Source: Chlorophyllum brunneum (Eukaryota; Basidiomycota; Agaricomycetes; Agaricales; Agaricaceae). Taken from it: a stretch of 64,000 bases of DNA. The first letter of the stretch is position 1, and the number at the start of each line of letters is the position of its first letter. The notes below the pieces were generated by a model. The model made no database searches and was not told where the DNA came from. It saw nothing but the letters and a program-made list of their open reading frames with translations. Of the stretch, positions 1-10,910 are shown in pieces. Where the stretch lies: assembly GCA_963576785.1 (NCBI GenBank), contig OY756148.1:1674001-1738000 (forward strand), read 5' to 3'. Position numbers and translations under genes: made by a program.

Positions 1-370
1 TCTTCCAGTGTCGGTAGCCAGAAGTCATCACTAACGAATTCGCTATCCTGACACTAGTTAAGTGGACGATGAAAGGCCAGGTTATATCTTCCGTAGAGAC
101 AGCACAGTTGTGATAAACACTATGTATGTCGTGTTGGAAGTGCCGAAAGGTGGGTTGGATATAACTTTCGGTTATCGAAAGAGGATTCTTTGAGGTGAGA
201 ATAAAAGCTTCGTACGGTCACCCAAATGGACATGACCTAACTTTGATGACCGAATTTACAGGTCTGGTCCCAGGCTAGATTGACTAACTTCATGGCCGAG
301 ACATACCGTTCGCAGTTTTCGATACCGATGTGGCTGGTAGCTGGAAGGCTGACTTAGAATACTGATGCGA
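1..370 (+). repeat. Duplicated 3' flank of a paralogue lying upstream of the window
   Basis: This stretch aligns by eye, with many substitutions and small gaps, to 3531-3845. That second segment lies directly downstream of the stop codon of the 2092-3509 gene. The shared order includes a block resembling CAGAAGTCATCA, a GAAAAGG..GGCCAG block, and GCTGGAAGGCTGACnnnnAATACTGATGCG near the end of both copies. A shorter piece recurs at about 6195-6250 after the next paralogue. The simplest reading is that another member of the same gene family ends just before position 1. No gene is seen inside this segment itself. Confidence 0.65.
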
Positions 371-1790
371 AATTTTGAAGCGGAATGTAGCTCCAGTAGA
401 GAGATCCGCCATAATATACGGATATCGACCAAGAGCCATTTGGTGTTACCGTGGTGTAAGAAAACCAAACAATAGCACAAGACCCTTCTGTACCAGCTTG
501 TAAACCCTCTATGTCTTGCATTGGTGAACTTTTGAACACCCACTGCACCACCTGTACAGCATGTACTTCCTATGCTCAACCCATTCCCATTCCCTCGTCC
601 ACCCACCGTACACCTCCGAACCCCTTCCTGCTACCACCACCAACTCCCGCTTACTTACCATACTCCCTCAGCACAAGGCTTGTCCAACCACTTCCCATTC
701 AGTCTCCAGCGCAAAACAGCCATCCTTGATTGTTTGCAGTCCGCAAAAGCTGTATTCGCATATGATTCCGTCCTGAGCATGATGTCACATTCAAGGATCT
801 ATTCGACCATGTGCAGCTCTTAGCCCAGCTAGAGGACCTCATGAGGGAGTGTAGAGTATTTGAATAGGTTATCAGTCTAGCAGGTGTTGCCCGCCTTTGT
901 CGGCCGAGTCGCCGAGAACGACTACCTCCAGTTCTTCAGAATGTTCAAATCCAGTCAACCAGAGTCTGGTCATCTACACCTACACCACATCCCCCACCAT
1001 CTCCGTCCGCGTCACAAGTTAAAGTCAAACCATATCATTTTCTAGGATTTCAGTCTCGCTCGCTCCTAGAACTCTTGATCTCGTCATTGGTTGGGGTGCT
1101 AATAAACGCACTCTGGCAGAGATCCGGAGAGGTCACAGAGACCAGAAAATAGAAACGGGAGCGTAGCTACTTGTTAGAGAACTCAAGGACCTTTTGGTCG
1201 CTGGCACCTAAGAAGCTCGAAACTGATCCGATATCTCTTCGTGTGCCCTGCAGATGGACTTGAACTTGATACTTTGTAAATGTTGTTGTCTATATCAGTA
1301 TTGATCTAGAAGATGATATGACCTTGATTGCATTGCCTCATTTGTGATGTCAGGTACTTCGGGCCAAATATACTCACCCTGACGTTTGCATCCCAAGAAG
1401 ATTTCTCCTGGCATCGCCCTACAACTGTGTTCAACCTGGAGGTGGGCACATGGTTCCGAACTTTGAACGGTAAGGCTTGAAAATATCAGACCGTTGGTGG
1501 ATGTTTCGATTCATTCCTCGGAACGGAGGACGAACGAGAATTGTACGTGGGACTACAGGGAACATATATTTGGTATCATGCAGTGGACTAAATCTCTTGA
1601 CGCTGTTTGATGATGATGCTTTGATCTGCTTCGTCTTGTTCTCCATCATTGTGCCACATTCACCAATGCCAGCTGGGCCTATCCCTATGTCCCCGACCTA
1701 ATTTTAGCAACAATTCTGATGAAGATAAATGCATAGAAGTGATATATCATGCTGCAATTAGCAGTTCTCCACTAAGACCCCAGAATTGTA
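371..1790. other. Gene-free stretch between duplicated segments
   Basis: No open frame here could be joined into a believable protein. A short open stretch near 768-870 and another near 895-975 read like coding fragments, but both run into stops and could not be joined, so they may be relics. The segment has no counterpart in the next duplication unit, which is shorter. It therefore looks like inserted or decayed sequence. Confidence 0.4.
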
Positions 1791-2006
1791 GACATAGCTT
1801 ACACCTTGCAGCCATAGCCCTTTGATGACCCAATGAGCTGGATTCCATTGCCACTGATTTTGTTCAAAAGCAAGAGGACTGAAGTTCTACCGGGGTGCCA
1901 TTTCAGGGAACACACAACTTCACTGTCTTCACGTTCCGGACCCGTAGCATACTTGACTCAAACTGTCATGGTCGGTATCCCAATCACGATCCAATACATC
2001 CCTCCG

Positions 2007-2611
2007 GTAGGTAAACATTCCCCCACCCCCACCATAAAACCAAAACGCCGAACTTAACAAAACAGCCACTACAACCTGTGGAAACAACCAGCAGTACGTC
2101 CTCTACAACAGAATTCACCTCCCGGAGTCCCCCATTATCGTACGCAAAAGATCCCTCTCACCATAAACCGAAATACTTAACTTCAAAAACCACCCACAAT
2201 ATGTGGACTCCAGTAGCTCGAGCTCAACGACCTCGGATGTTATGATAATTACACCCGACCCTTCAACGTCTCACTTACAAGCGACGACTACCCGGGAGAT
2301 AGAGTCGCCGGACCAAACCCTGACATCCATTCCCGTTGTCACTAGTCCCTCCGACGACCGGATACGGTACGCAAATAGTTTTCAAAATCAAATACTTGAC
2401 TCAGAAAACCATCTATACAAACGCGGACTTCAGTGGTTCGTCTCTCTCCTCAGAACCCGCACAGACATCCCGCGTCCCAGGAATCCAAACCCTGTCATTT
2501 GACTCTTTCACCTCCAGCACCTCGAGTCTCTCTGACACCCAAATACCGTGAGCAAACAAATTTCAAAAAGAAGACAAAATACTTAACGTCCACCACAATT
2601 GTGGAGGTTAG
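2007..2611 (+). repeat. Serial exon-intron cassettes (copy A)
   Basis: Four introns in a row resemble each other from end to end: about 2007-2091, 2140-2213, 2367-2433 and 2548-2611. Each begins with a variant of GTACGCAAA (GTAGGTAAA, GTACGCAAA, GTACGCAAA, GTGAGCAAA). Each carries a branch site of the form ACTTAAC or ACTTGAC. The second and third end with variants of GTGGACTCCAG, the fourth with GTGGAGGTTAG. Between them sit S/T-rich exons of 48, 153 and 114 nt, each a multiple of three and all with phase-2 borders, so any one could be gained or lost without breaking the frame. Similar introns occur in the neighbouring paralogue at 4904, 5036 and 5220-5291. Confidence 0.75.
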
Positions 2612-3509
2612 CGCCCCCCCTCTCTCACCAAAACCAACGTCAACGTCCTCCCAAATATTTAATGGCCCGAGCGCTGGCATCGCAGCGTCCCACGGTGGTG
2701 GTTCCGGGACAAAACTCGGGGTGGTAGTACCGGCAGTCATTGTACCCGTGGCTGTCGTCGCACTTGGTTTTACGCTTTGTTTGTATTGGAGACGCAGGAA
2801 GAGAGGGTATAGTAATGTACCGGGATGGACGAGTGCGACGCCACGAGTTGGAGTGGTGAGTGACGATGGCTCAAGAAGACAAGGTAGAACCGAGATACCA
2901 GAAATGCGGGCCACAGAGGGTTATCATGAAATTGGCGATGAACATCGAACAAGGCTACCTATTGTCTCTCAATCGAAAATGGGGGTTCTGAGTACCGTTG
3001 GCCGTGTGCCTGGAACACGGACCGGTCCACGACCTCAGCTCCGTGTTGCACCTGCGCCAACTGTCATCCAAACCCATACTGGTCTTGGTACCGCCAATAC
3101 TCAACATTTGGATCGTCAAATCACGTCAAGCACGACACAATCGAACGCCAGTTTGCCTGCACCTCCATCAGCTAATCCAGGGCTATCCTCGGCCAACTTC
3201 TTCCCTAGGTTCTTCCGTCGTGGCCATTCAAAAGACGAGTTAGCTGCTCTACAAGAAAAAGTAGAGAGACTTGAGACTGCTCTGGCCGTGAGGGAGAATA
3301 GGAATCGAGGCCAACTCGGTTTGGTGGGAGATCGGATTAGGCATGGTCCTGGCGACACCGTCGGGCATGGATCAGAATCGGCTATGGAACTGGACTCGGA
3401 GGTGTGCTATGACTGGGATCGGCCACCTGCGTATGCTTCAGGCTCTGCTGTCCGTGACAGAGATCCGGGACCGAATGCTAACTGCATCGGAGGAGAAAAG
3501 GAGGCGTAG
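2092..3509 (+). CDS. Single-pass membrane protein with coiled coil and PPxY motif (paralogue A, 5' end unresolved)
   Basis: The exons that join in frame are 2092-2139, 2214-2366, 2434-2547 and 2612-3509. They encode an S/T/P-rich outer stalk, then a membrane segment (VVVPAVIVPVAVVALGFTLC, about 2725-2784) followed by a basic WRRRKRG stop-transfer stretch. A long polar inner region follows, then a coiled coil (LAALQEKVERLETAL near 3241-3285) and PPAY just before the C-terminus. The first exons are not resolved. A conserved block upstream (1833-1870, reading DDPxxWIP) probably belongs to an outer beta-sandwich domain, as is usual for this fungal family. The function is unknown. PPxY is the classical ligand of WW domains, so binding to a Rsp5/Nedd4-type ubiquitin ligase is an inference. 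Its closest relative is the gene ending at 6177. Confidence 0.7.
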
Positions 3510-3530
3510 CGGAATACGTGCGATCAATGT

Positions 3531-3845
3531 CATTTTCCGGTGCCAGTAATCAGAGGTCATCATTATGGGATTCGCCAATAAGGTGATGAAAAGGCGGGCC
3601 AGATCATCCGCGGAGGTACCTGTGATGGACACTATCTCGTGCTGGAGATGCCGAGCTGGAAATAACGTTCGACAATAAATGAACACCTCACCTAGGGTCA
3701 CCACCCGGATGGGGACATGGTCAAACTTTGACTTTTCCAGGCCAGTTTTGGAGATTGACTACCTTCGTGGTTGTAGCGGTTCATTTGCAATTTTCAATAA
3801 CACTAGCAGCTGGTGGCTGGAAGGCTGACACGCAATACTGATGCG
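3531..3845 (+). repeat. Duplicated 3' flank following paralogue A
   Basis: This segment matches 1-370 in order and spacing and shares its first 50 or so bases with 6195-6250. It marks the join between tandem duplication units. The two units differ in length (about 3.5 kb and 2.7 kb). Confidence 0.65.
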
Positions 3846-4660
3846 TAAGTTTTGGTCGGCCTTACCGGACCTTGAGTGTGAATGGATTCATAGACGGATG
3901 TTTGTATCTCGCCTTCTAGGACAATCGACGACGAGTACAATCCCGCGGAAGTCACCACCACTCAGAATCCTGACAAAGGAACTTCAGATATTTTCCCAAC
4001 CCCAGCTGTCACGCCTCGAAAGACGCAGATGCGGTCAGAATTTGAAACCCGGTGTTACCGCACCAAACCCAGCACCCCCGCTACAGCACCTGAGAATGTC
4101 AAAAGCAGCACCACCCCGATAAAAAATTCTCCCACCACCACACCGAAATCGGAAAACACGGATTTAGCACAACAGAATCCTACTCGGATTTTCTCTAGTT
4201 TTTCAGACGTGTGAGGGATTGTATTGAGAGACGCTGGAGATCTCGGAGGTTGGTTGCATCAAAGAATCAGGAGGAGATGTAAAAGGAGGGTGCGGCGAAG
4301 TTGGCAACTTGGAGGTAGAAGTGTGCGGGTTAACTCAGTGGAGGATGTTCCCAATCATTCTTCAGTGGTTCGGAGCACGAATACACATCACTCTGTAAGC
4401 CTGTGTGAACCAGATGCCTTGCAGCAGTTTGACAATAATTATTATTATTCGATCTGGTTCGTCACGCTCGCTAACAAAAGTCCTCCATCATCGTTCCACA
4501 CTCACTTTCCCCGCCCTCACAACGATCAGATATCTGTCTACTCATCTAACGCTTACCCATGGTGAAGAAATTCACAGGAGCTTCAGGCCACAACTCGCAG
4601 CTCTTCACCAAATCGCGGAATTGCAGTTGTAACCAACAGTAACCATAACTTATTGACGAC
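3846..4660 (+). other. Unassigned stretch with one S/T/P-rich open segment
   Basis: Between the duplicated flank and the start of unit B there is an open stretch at about 3918-4214. It reads as T-, P- and S-rich protein beginning TIDDEYNP and ending SSFSDV. The composition is like the outer stalks of the neighbouring proteins and it may be an exon of paralogue B or a relic of another copy. No splice path to 5126 could be fixed. From about 4625 the sequence again matches unit A (about 1790 onward). Confidence 0.3.
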
Positions 4661-4903
4661 CCAGTGACTTGGATTCCGTTATCACAGATGCCGTTCAAAA
4701 GCAAGAAGTTCTACTATAGTACTACTTCACAGAACACCATAACCTCCGTTTTAACATTCCGGATCCGTAGTATACTCGACTCGACTATCATGGGCAAGGA
4801 CTTGCTCTCGGACCAATCTACAAAAATACATTCGCGCCAAAAACTCGACGCAGTCCAGATATCTCGCCCTCCCCAAACCTCCTCGTCCCCCCAAACCCCC
4901 CCA

Positions 4904-5291
4904 GTACGCAAGCAGTGTTTTCGCCACCTGAGACCGAATGCTGAACTTAACGAGCCCGTCGCTGCATTTACCGGGGCACACGAATGGCCGCTCCCTTTTG
5001 TTCCCCTTCCCGAGCCCCGGTGACACCCCAACGCAGTACGCCAAAAACTTACCCCCCCACAGATCGAGACACTTAACTCACCAAGCTACCGACAAGCTCA
5101 ATAACTCCACATCTCTCCTTGCCAGGCCTTTCAACATCTCACTTCCACGCCCCAACTGCTCCGGTAATAGAGTCATTTGGCCAGACCCCGAAAATGGGCC
5201 CTTTTGACACTCAGACACTGTGGGCAAAACAGTTTTCAAAAGTGGGAAAAATACTAACTCAGAAACACATTGTAAGAAACGTGGACTCCAG
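4904..5291 (+). repeat. Serial exon-intron cassettes (copy B)
   Basis: Three donor-like starts, GTACGCAAG (4904), GTACGCCAA (5036) and GTGGGCAAA (5220), are each followed by a branch-like AACTTAAC, CACTTAAC or TACTAACT. The last ends with GTGGACTCCAG at 5291. This is the same intron type as in copy A (2007-2611), which shows that the cassette predates or has spread between the two paralogues. Confidence 0.6.
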
Positions 5292-6177
5292 CAGCCCGCC
5301 TCTCTTCCCAGAACCCACATCCTATGGCAGGGTACCAGTGGCTCATAATGCTAGTGCCGCCGTCAATCTCAAAACTGTATTGCCGGCGGTCATAGTACCT
5401 GCGGCTGTCATTACACTTGGGTTTACTATCTGTTTGTATCGGAGGAATAGTAGGAGGGGGCACAATGGTGTGTCGGGATGGAAGAGTGTAGCGTCGGCGG
5501 TTGGGTTGATGAGTGATGGTAGGGCAAAAGGACGAGGTAGAAGCGAGACGGCAGAAACAGAAGCCACAAGGAATCAAACTGGTGACGAACACCGAACACG
5601 GCAGCCCCTTGTCTCCCAATTAAAGTTGGGAGTTCTCATTCCAGCGGGTGGGGGGTCTGGGACGCAGATCACTTCACAACCAGAACTCCGCGTTGCACCC
5701 GTATCAACGATATCCCAAGCCCATGTGGGTCGTGACATTATCGGTGCTCCTAATCTTCAACATTTGGATCGTCAAATTGAGTCGAGCACGACACCAGCGA
5801 ACACCAGAAGTTCAACTGCGCCACTATCTGCAAGCCCAGCACCATCTTCAGCGAGCCTCTTCTCTAGGTTATTCCGTCGTGCCCGTACCGAAAAAGCATC
5901 AACGGATGAGTTGGCTGCTCTACGAGAAAAGGTAGAGAGGCTTGAAATTGCCCTGACAACAGTGGGGATGAACAGGAACCAGGGTCAACCTGGTGCAGTA
6001 GGGGACGGGATAAGGCATGACGACGCCCTTGGGGCTGGGTCGGAATCGGCTATGGACCTGGATCTGGAGGTGGGCTCTGACTCGGATCGACCGCCTGCAT
6101 ATGTTTCAGAGGTTGCCTCTGATATCAGCAGGACTCCGAGACCAGATGTTAATCGCGGGAGGGAAAAGGGGGGGTAG
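5126..6177 (+). CDS. Single-pass membrane protein with coiled coil and PPxY motif (paralogue B, 5' end unresolved)
   Basis: The visible exons are about 5126-5219 and 5292-6177, joined with phase 2 at an intron that closely resembles those of paralogue A. The order is an S/T-rich stalk, a membrane segment (VLPAVIVPAAVITLGFTICL, about 5377-5436) with YRRNSRRG after it, a polar inner region, a coiled coil (LAALREKVERLEIAL near 5911-5955) and PPAY near 6090-6101. The inner region aligns with paralogue A over most of its length, including a QHLDRQI motif and an SARLFSRLFRRA-like motif just before the coil. The C-terminal RPPAY is shared. Upstream exons, probably including DDPVTWIP at about 4654-4680, were not joined. 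The role is unknown; WW-domain binding is inferred. Confidence 0.7.
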
Positions 6178-6608
6178 CAGAGTACATGGACTCTCCAAGT
6201 CATTTTCCTGTGTTTATTGTCAGAAGTTATCATTATGGGATTCGTCATTTTGGCGTTAACTGGATTTCACGGTCACAAGAGGTAAGGTGGAATGAACCCG
6301 TTTCGCGCTGAAGATGCAAGGAGCAGACTGGGAATGGTCAACCAAGTCCCTAAACGCTTCCCCAGAACTGCACGTGACCGTCTCTAGTCCGTCTGTCCTG
6401 CACCTATTCTTGTTGCATCGACGAAATGCTCTCGTCCTTCCCGATCGCGGTGCTTCACTCTTGTAATTGAAGTCGCTCTTTTTTTCACCAATTTACCCAA
6501 TGTTGGACGCCCTGGTTACTGGACGGCTTTATGCGCTTTGAAACCTTGCTGGGCGATCAAGGGTGTGATGCATCAGATACATCCTTCAGGTGAGCTGCTC
6601 GCACCACG

Positions 6609-6616
6609 TATATAGA
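6609..6616 (+). promoter_or_regulatory. TATA-like element
   Basis: TATATAGA lies 34-41 bp before the ATG at 6650, a usual position for a TATA box in a short-leader fungal gene. No other promoter element was identified. Confidence 0.45.
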
Positions 6617-6649
6617 TAACTCCTTCTGATATTCCGTCTAGCTCAGTGC

Positions 6650-7497
6650 ATGCGAAAGTATCTCAGAACATTCGGTCCCCTTTACCTCTTCTTACTCCTC
6701 GTCCAAGGCTTCAACCACCAGTCACGCTCTTTCAACGTTTTAGTTCCTCACCAGGATATCAAGTAGAATCTAACTACAGCACTCTCGCTGCACATGCCGA
6801 CACTTTCTCATGTTGGTTTGATGCTTCGAAACGAGTCCGTACATCTGTCAGCCGCTTGTTATGAGGTGCTGGGGAAATGAACTGACCGCACCTTACGTTG
6901 TATTACAGAAACACATTGGTCGCCGCAGTTCCCTCGACAGCAACCGTGTTTAAACGCTCTAACGAACCTTTGCCCAATGAGGTTTGGCTTATCGTTGTTA
7001 TCGTATTGGCATGCACTATGGTTCTACCCATCTTAGTACTCTTCCTTGGGAAATGGTGTAGACGGACCAGGTTCTCAGATGACAAGCGACCCAAGAAGCT
7101 CCAGAAACCTCGTCCTCGGTCCGTTGCCAACAGTGGCGCGAGCCAAATTCTCGACCATGACCTGGATGAATACGACAATGAGAGGGGGGACCAGGTTAGT
7201 AGGTTCCACGACGATGCCAGTTTGTCACTCCTTTCGCGACCATCGACTGGCTTCGAAAGTATAACCAGTGCGAACACTTCCGTGTTGGAGTCCTCCCCTT
7301 TCATGCGAGGTATTTCTGTGATAGACCAGGATAGTACACCAGAGACTTCGTCTACTCAATCCGAATTGGAATCCTTGAGAGAAAGGGTGCAGAGGCTGGA
7401 GGCTATGTTGGTTACGGACAACAATGATACCACTACAAGTGACGTACCAGAACCACCACCATATCAGTCTCGTCCGACTTCTCTTGCTCTTGCGTAG
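6650..7497 (+). CDS. Small signal-anchored membrane protein with coiled coil and PPPY motif (paralogue C)
   Basis: The model has exon 1 at 6650-6762 and exon 2 at 6909-7497 (233 aa); the phase-2 junction joins AA|A. Exon 1 starts MRKYLRTFGPLYLFLLLVQG, a clear secretion signal, and was found only by splicing. A short outer part follows, then a membrane segment (VWLIVVIVLACTMVLPILVL, about 6979-7044) with GKWCRR after it. The inner part is polar and ends in a coiled coil (LESLRERVQRLEAML, about 7366-7410) and PPPY (about 7456). The 146-bp intron is long for this window, so a further small exon inside it is possible. Lacking a folded outer domain, it is the most compact member of the cluster and shows the minimal plan of signal, membrane span, coil and PPxY. 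Confidence 0.65.
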
Positions 7498-7940
7498 ACT
7501 GTAGTTTAAAACTCGCGTCGTGTCTATCTCCTCGGCTGTAATCCTCCATGAACTTTGGACAATTGGACAATGCTCTACATTTATGTCTCCTCTCGCGTTT
7601 ACAATATGGTAGTCTAGATCAACCGGAGAACGCAATGACATGAGAAAGGCATCGTCCAGAGCCGGAACAAGACCGCCAGCTGAATCTTAAACTGATCTTC
7701 TATTTCAGACTGGTGAACACTCTTGATTCTGGAGCAACGAACATGATTGAATCAACCAGACCTGTCACCTGATTATTGACACTGCCCGGACTGATAGATG
7801 ATGAGAATATTACAGGAGGTAAGTCGCTGTTCGAGGGATGATGTGATGACGGGAATGTCTGGATCGAGACTGCGAGTAGTATCAATTCGCACCTAGTTTG
7901 TAGAACGCTTCCAAAACAACGGTCCTCAAAGCCTCAATAT
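7498..7940. other. Intergenic stretch
   Basis: No gene, repeat or RNA signal was recognised between the end of paralogue C and the duplicated block that begins near 7940. Confidence 0.4.
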
Positions 7941-8310
7941 TCAATATTTGGCCTCCTTCTCCAGAGCGGGCACAAAATATTGGGCTACGGGCCAGCCTTT
8001 TGTGTCATCATAGCTCCCATTCAGCCGCCCAACCCCATGGCTGAGCGTCAATTGCCCGTATCGCTTTTCGCCTCCGGTCCTCAATGATCCACCAACGTTT
8101 ATTTGGTCCGTGTGTAATTGAGTTCTAATCCCGTTTCTAGTCATCGACTTTCATATCTTCTATAGAACTGTGGTTCGGATGGTTCTGGTTCCACTGACTC
8201 ATCCAATTCCTTTACGATAGAGGAACTTGGTTCTTCTAGTCTTATATCTGTTATTAATAGTTCACATGTACTTCGATGTTCTCCACCCGAATGCGTCTCC
8301 TATGTTAACG
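7941..8310 (+). repeat. Duplicated block, copy 1 (partner at 10200-10620)
   Basis: Two parts align by eye with 10215-10300 and 10490-10615. One reads ATAGCTCCCATTCA...CGTATCGCTTTTCGCCTCC and the other TTCTTCTAGTCTTATATCTGTTATTAATA, with similar order and gap. In the 10.2-kb copy the first part reads as protein (YGVQGGTVNY-like), reminiscent of the outer beta-sandwich domain of this fungal membrane-protein family. In this copy the frame is broken. I read it as a relic of a gene copy. Confidence 0.55.
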
Positions 8311-9879
8311 TACCCTCCATGCGTGTCTACAGCGGTGACACGGCGTCGTACATAATAGATCCCACGGCCATTCCCCGACCAGACCCTTTGGGGCGCGTGT
8401 TTCCGCCGAGCTTTCTAGCTGGGGAGTGGGACATGGATATCTTATCGGAGGAGGGCTTTGTGAAGATGAAGAAAATTGTGGGCGACATTTTGAAAGGTAT
8501 CAACATCATTTAACAGGTTACTCGTGGTGTTGAATTCTATTGAGAAATTTACGGCATCACTCAGGATCTCACGTCCCAACGGACCCGATATGAACAGTGA
8601 AGAGCCTCCGACATCGTACTAAGCAGTACTTTTACTGGGTAGATGTTGGGACCCACCGTGCAGTGGCCAATTTCATAGTGGTTTTGGGTGAGTGGTATGA
8701 CGGAAAGTAAGTTAATACCCGACGTCCAGAGATGTGCAGATAAATCCTAGGTGCCAACTTTGGGAAAATATCTTCGACACACATCGCACGAGTCAGTGCG
8801 TGCAGTCTTTTTCTGTAGCGATACCCTACTAATTCTCTGTGCCGTTACGTAGTCGCTTTCAACTTGGGTCCCAGCCGCACTTCACTTTGACATTGCGTTC
8901 AAGACAGACGTCCAGTCCCTTCCGTAACCCCGTCCACCATTCTCATCGACATGTCTCTATCACAAGCAAGGCTCCTTCTAGGAAAAGCTCACTCATGCGC
9001 TTTCTCCTATCGGAGAGTTGTAAGTACCATGGCCTACGTATTCCAGCAGTGTATAAATCAAATACGGACGCCCGAGATCAAGGAGCACGAAGTTACACTG
9101 CTGGTGGAACACGTGTGAGGCAACAATGCGCCAAGGTCGAAACGTTGAATCTTTGAATGAAAGCCCGTAGGCTCACTAGAACAAGACTTAGAATCACACA
9201 GAAGGGAGAGGTCTTGATGGTCTATTTGGTAGGGGATACGCGTATTAAGGGATAAGGGATGATGATAGATGGGAAAGAATGAATGAATCTGTATATACGA
9301 CTATGTATCATTATATACTTTGTTTATTGTTTTACCTATGGTCATGTGACGAGGTAAGAGATCGGGCTTCACTGGAGTAGGGGATTGCCAGCCTCGAAGA
9401 AACAGCCCAGATAGCCAACCATCAACGTAAGGTCGCAAAATAGAGGCGCAAGAAGCTCGAGAAAGTAGGTTCGAGATTAATCAGAGGAGGACCTCCAGGG
9501 GGTGTCATTGGAATCCGGTGGGTCCATTAGCTCTCCTTGCCTACTCTTACGTGGCCAATACCTTGCGCGCAGAGCAATTCGAGAGTTATACTGAGGTTGC
9601 AAAAGGGAAAAATGGAAGCAGGACAATCTGCCCGGAAATGCGCACGAAGGAGCTCAGCGACCGGGTTGAACGACTCATCGTTAGCGAAAGACACGTAACT
9701 CTTCACCGGCGAACCCCCTCAACACCACACGTCTCGGTAGTCCAGGCAAAATTAAAACCGATCCTTAAGGATGGGCGCACGATGTCGGTTCGGTTTGACG
9801 AACTAAAAGAGTTCGCACCCCTCCGAGACCACACCCATGCAGATGGTTACCTCCTTCCATCGGCCTCCGTTCCCCAAAC
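8311..9879. other. Stretch without a convincing gene
   Basis: Open stretches at 8319-8513 (64 codons), 8839-9156 and 9518-9919 were examined. None has a clear signal peptide, domain or splice partner, although the last leads directly into the relic at 9880-10130. The area is probably decayed copies of neighbouring genes. Confidence 0.35.
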
Positions 9880-10130
9880 AGCAAGCCCAGTGACTGTAGC
9901 TCCAGCTCCAGTGCCCTGAATACCTAGCATGGGGTGAGTCGTGGTCGACCCCGAGGGACGGGTGGGACGGGCGAATTGCACCAACCAAGTGATAACCCTA
10001 GGATGTGCGCAGCACCGCAGCCAATGTCTAGCCCAAACGATGCACACTGGTGGGGAATACCGGTTTCTGTGCCCACGACTCAAGTCGGAACGTCCAGTTC
10101 CCCCAGTTCTACACACGGTCACTGATCCTC
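9880..10130 (+). pseudogene. Decayed copy of part of paralogue E
   Basis: This stretch aligns with 13010-13250 inside the paralogue E gene. Shared pieces in the same order are CTCCAGCnCCnGTG/CCTGAATA, ATGGGG.GAGTCGT, ACCGCAGnCAATG, CCCAG/CCAAAC, TGGGG.AATACnGG, and CAGTTCCCCCAG/CAGGTTCCCCAG followed by CTACACA. The copy has a stop codon directly after the first block and frame shifts later, so it cannot encode the same protein. It shows that the family once had at least one more member here. Confidence 0.7.
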
Positions 10131-10199
10131 AGGCCTCAAACCTTGACCCCCGTCGACCTCCTCTCGTCTCCAGGCAAGCGCAGGATATTGGACTACAAG

Positions 10200-10620
10200 T
10201 GGCAATTTTGCATATCTATAGCCCCCATTCAACTTTATGGCGTCCAGGGTGGTACAGTGAATTACTTCGTATCGCTTTTCGCTTCCTCAGTCGGTGAGAA
10301 TCCTTGAACGTTTCTTCGACGGGTATAAGTTTGAGTTCTGCCCCGCGTCTGTGGTCACGTCCTCTGTAGCTTTACTACAATCCTTTACCAAAACCAACTC
10401 TGTCGTAACAAGAGCAATAAGGTGCGTAGTATATAAGTAAGAACCCAGATTTAGAAGCGGATGGTTTCGGTGCCATTGGGCCAATCCAATTCTTGCATAG
10501 GCAAACGCTCTGTTCTTCTGGTCTTACACCTGTTATTAATACCTCGCTATTAATATCTCATTCACTCCTCAGTATGTCGATCCGAATACGTTTACTACGT
10601 TAATCCCTCCAACACGATGA
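10200..10620 (+). repeat. Duplicated block, copy 2 (partner at 7941-8310)
   Basis: This block matches 7941-8310 in two separated pieces. The first piece is open and reads LYGVQGGTVNYFVSLFASS, which resembles a strand region of the outer beta-sandwich domain in these proteins. Further on, near 10660-10705, the frame reads a short hydrophobic stretch, a stop, then SFWWRKREVHR, which looks like a broken membrane segment with its basic tail. This could be the degraded 5' part of the gene at 10911 or the relic of a separate copy. Confidence 0.45.
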
Positions 10621-10910
10621 CAGCCTTGCTGATCAAACCCTATCGAACGGAATAGTTGGGGGCTACCGCTCTGCTAATCATGTAGTCATTCTGGTGGCGG
10701 AAGCGAGAAGTGCATAGGGACCCTTCATCGCTCATGCACGAAATGCCCTCTTATATGGCACAGGGCGTCTCAAAGAAGATGAATATAGTACTCCCTAAGA
10801 TGCGGCCTATTATCATTGCCTCGCTTGACCCAAACGCGTTGCCGCTCTGTCTAAACTAAGGAGAAGCTGTTGTTTCAACATACTCCTATATCTCCCCTAT
10901 CGCTTGATAT

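Noticed and set aside
880..985. Open piece reading FVGRVAENDYLQFFRMF, vaguely like a SAC3/GANP helix region
   Set aside because: Too short, bounded by stops and without neighbours of the same kind.
2495..2914. 139-codon frame on the minus strand
   Set aside because: It lies opposite the well-supported exons of paralogue A and reads as an antisense shadow.
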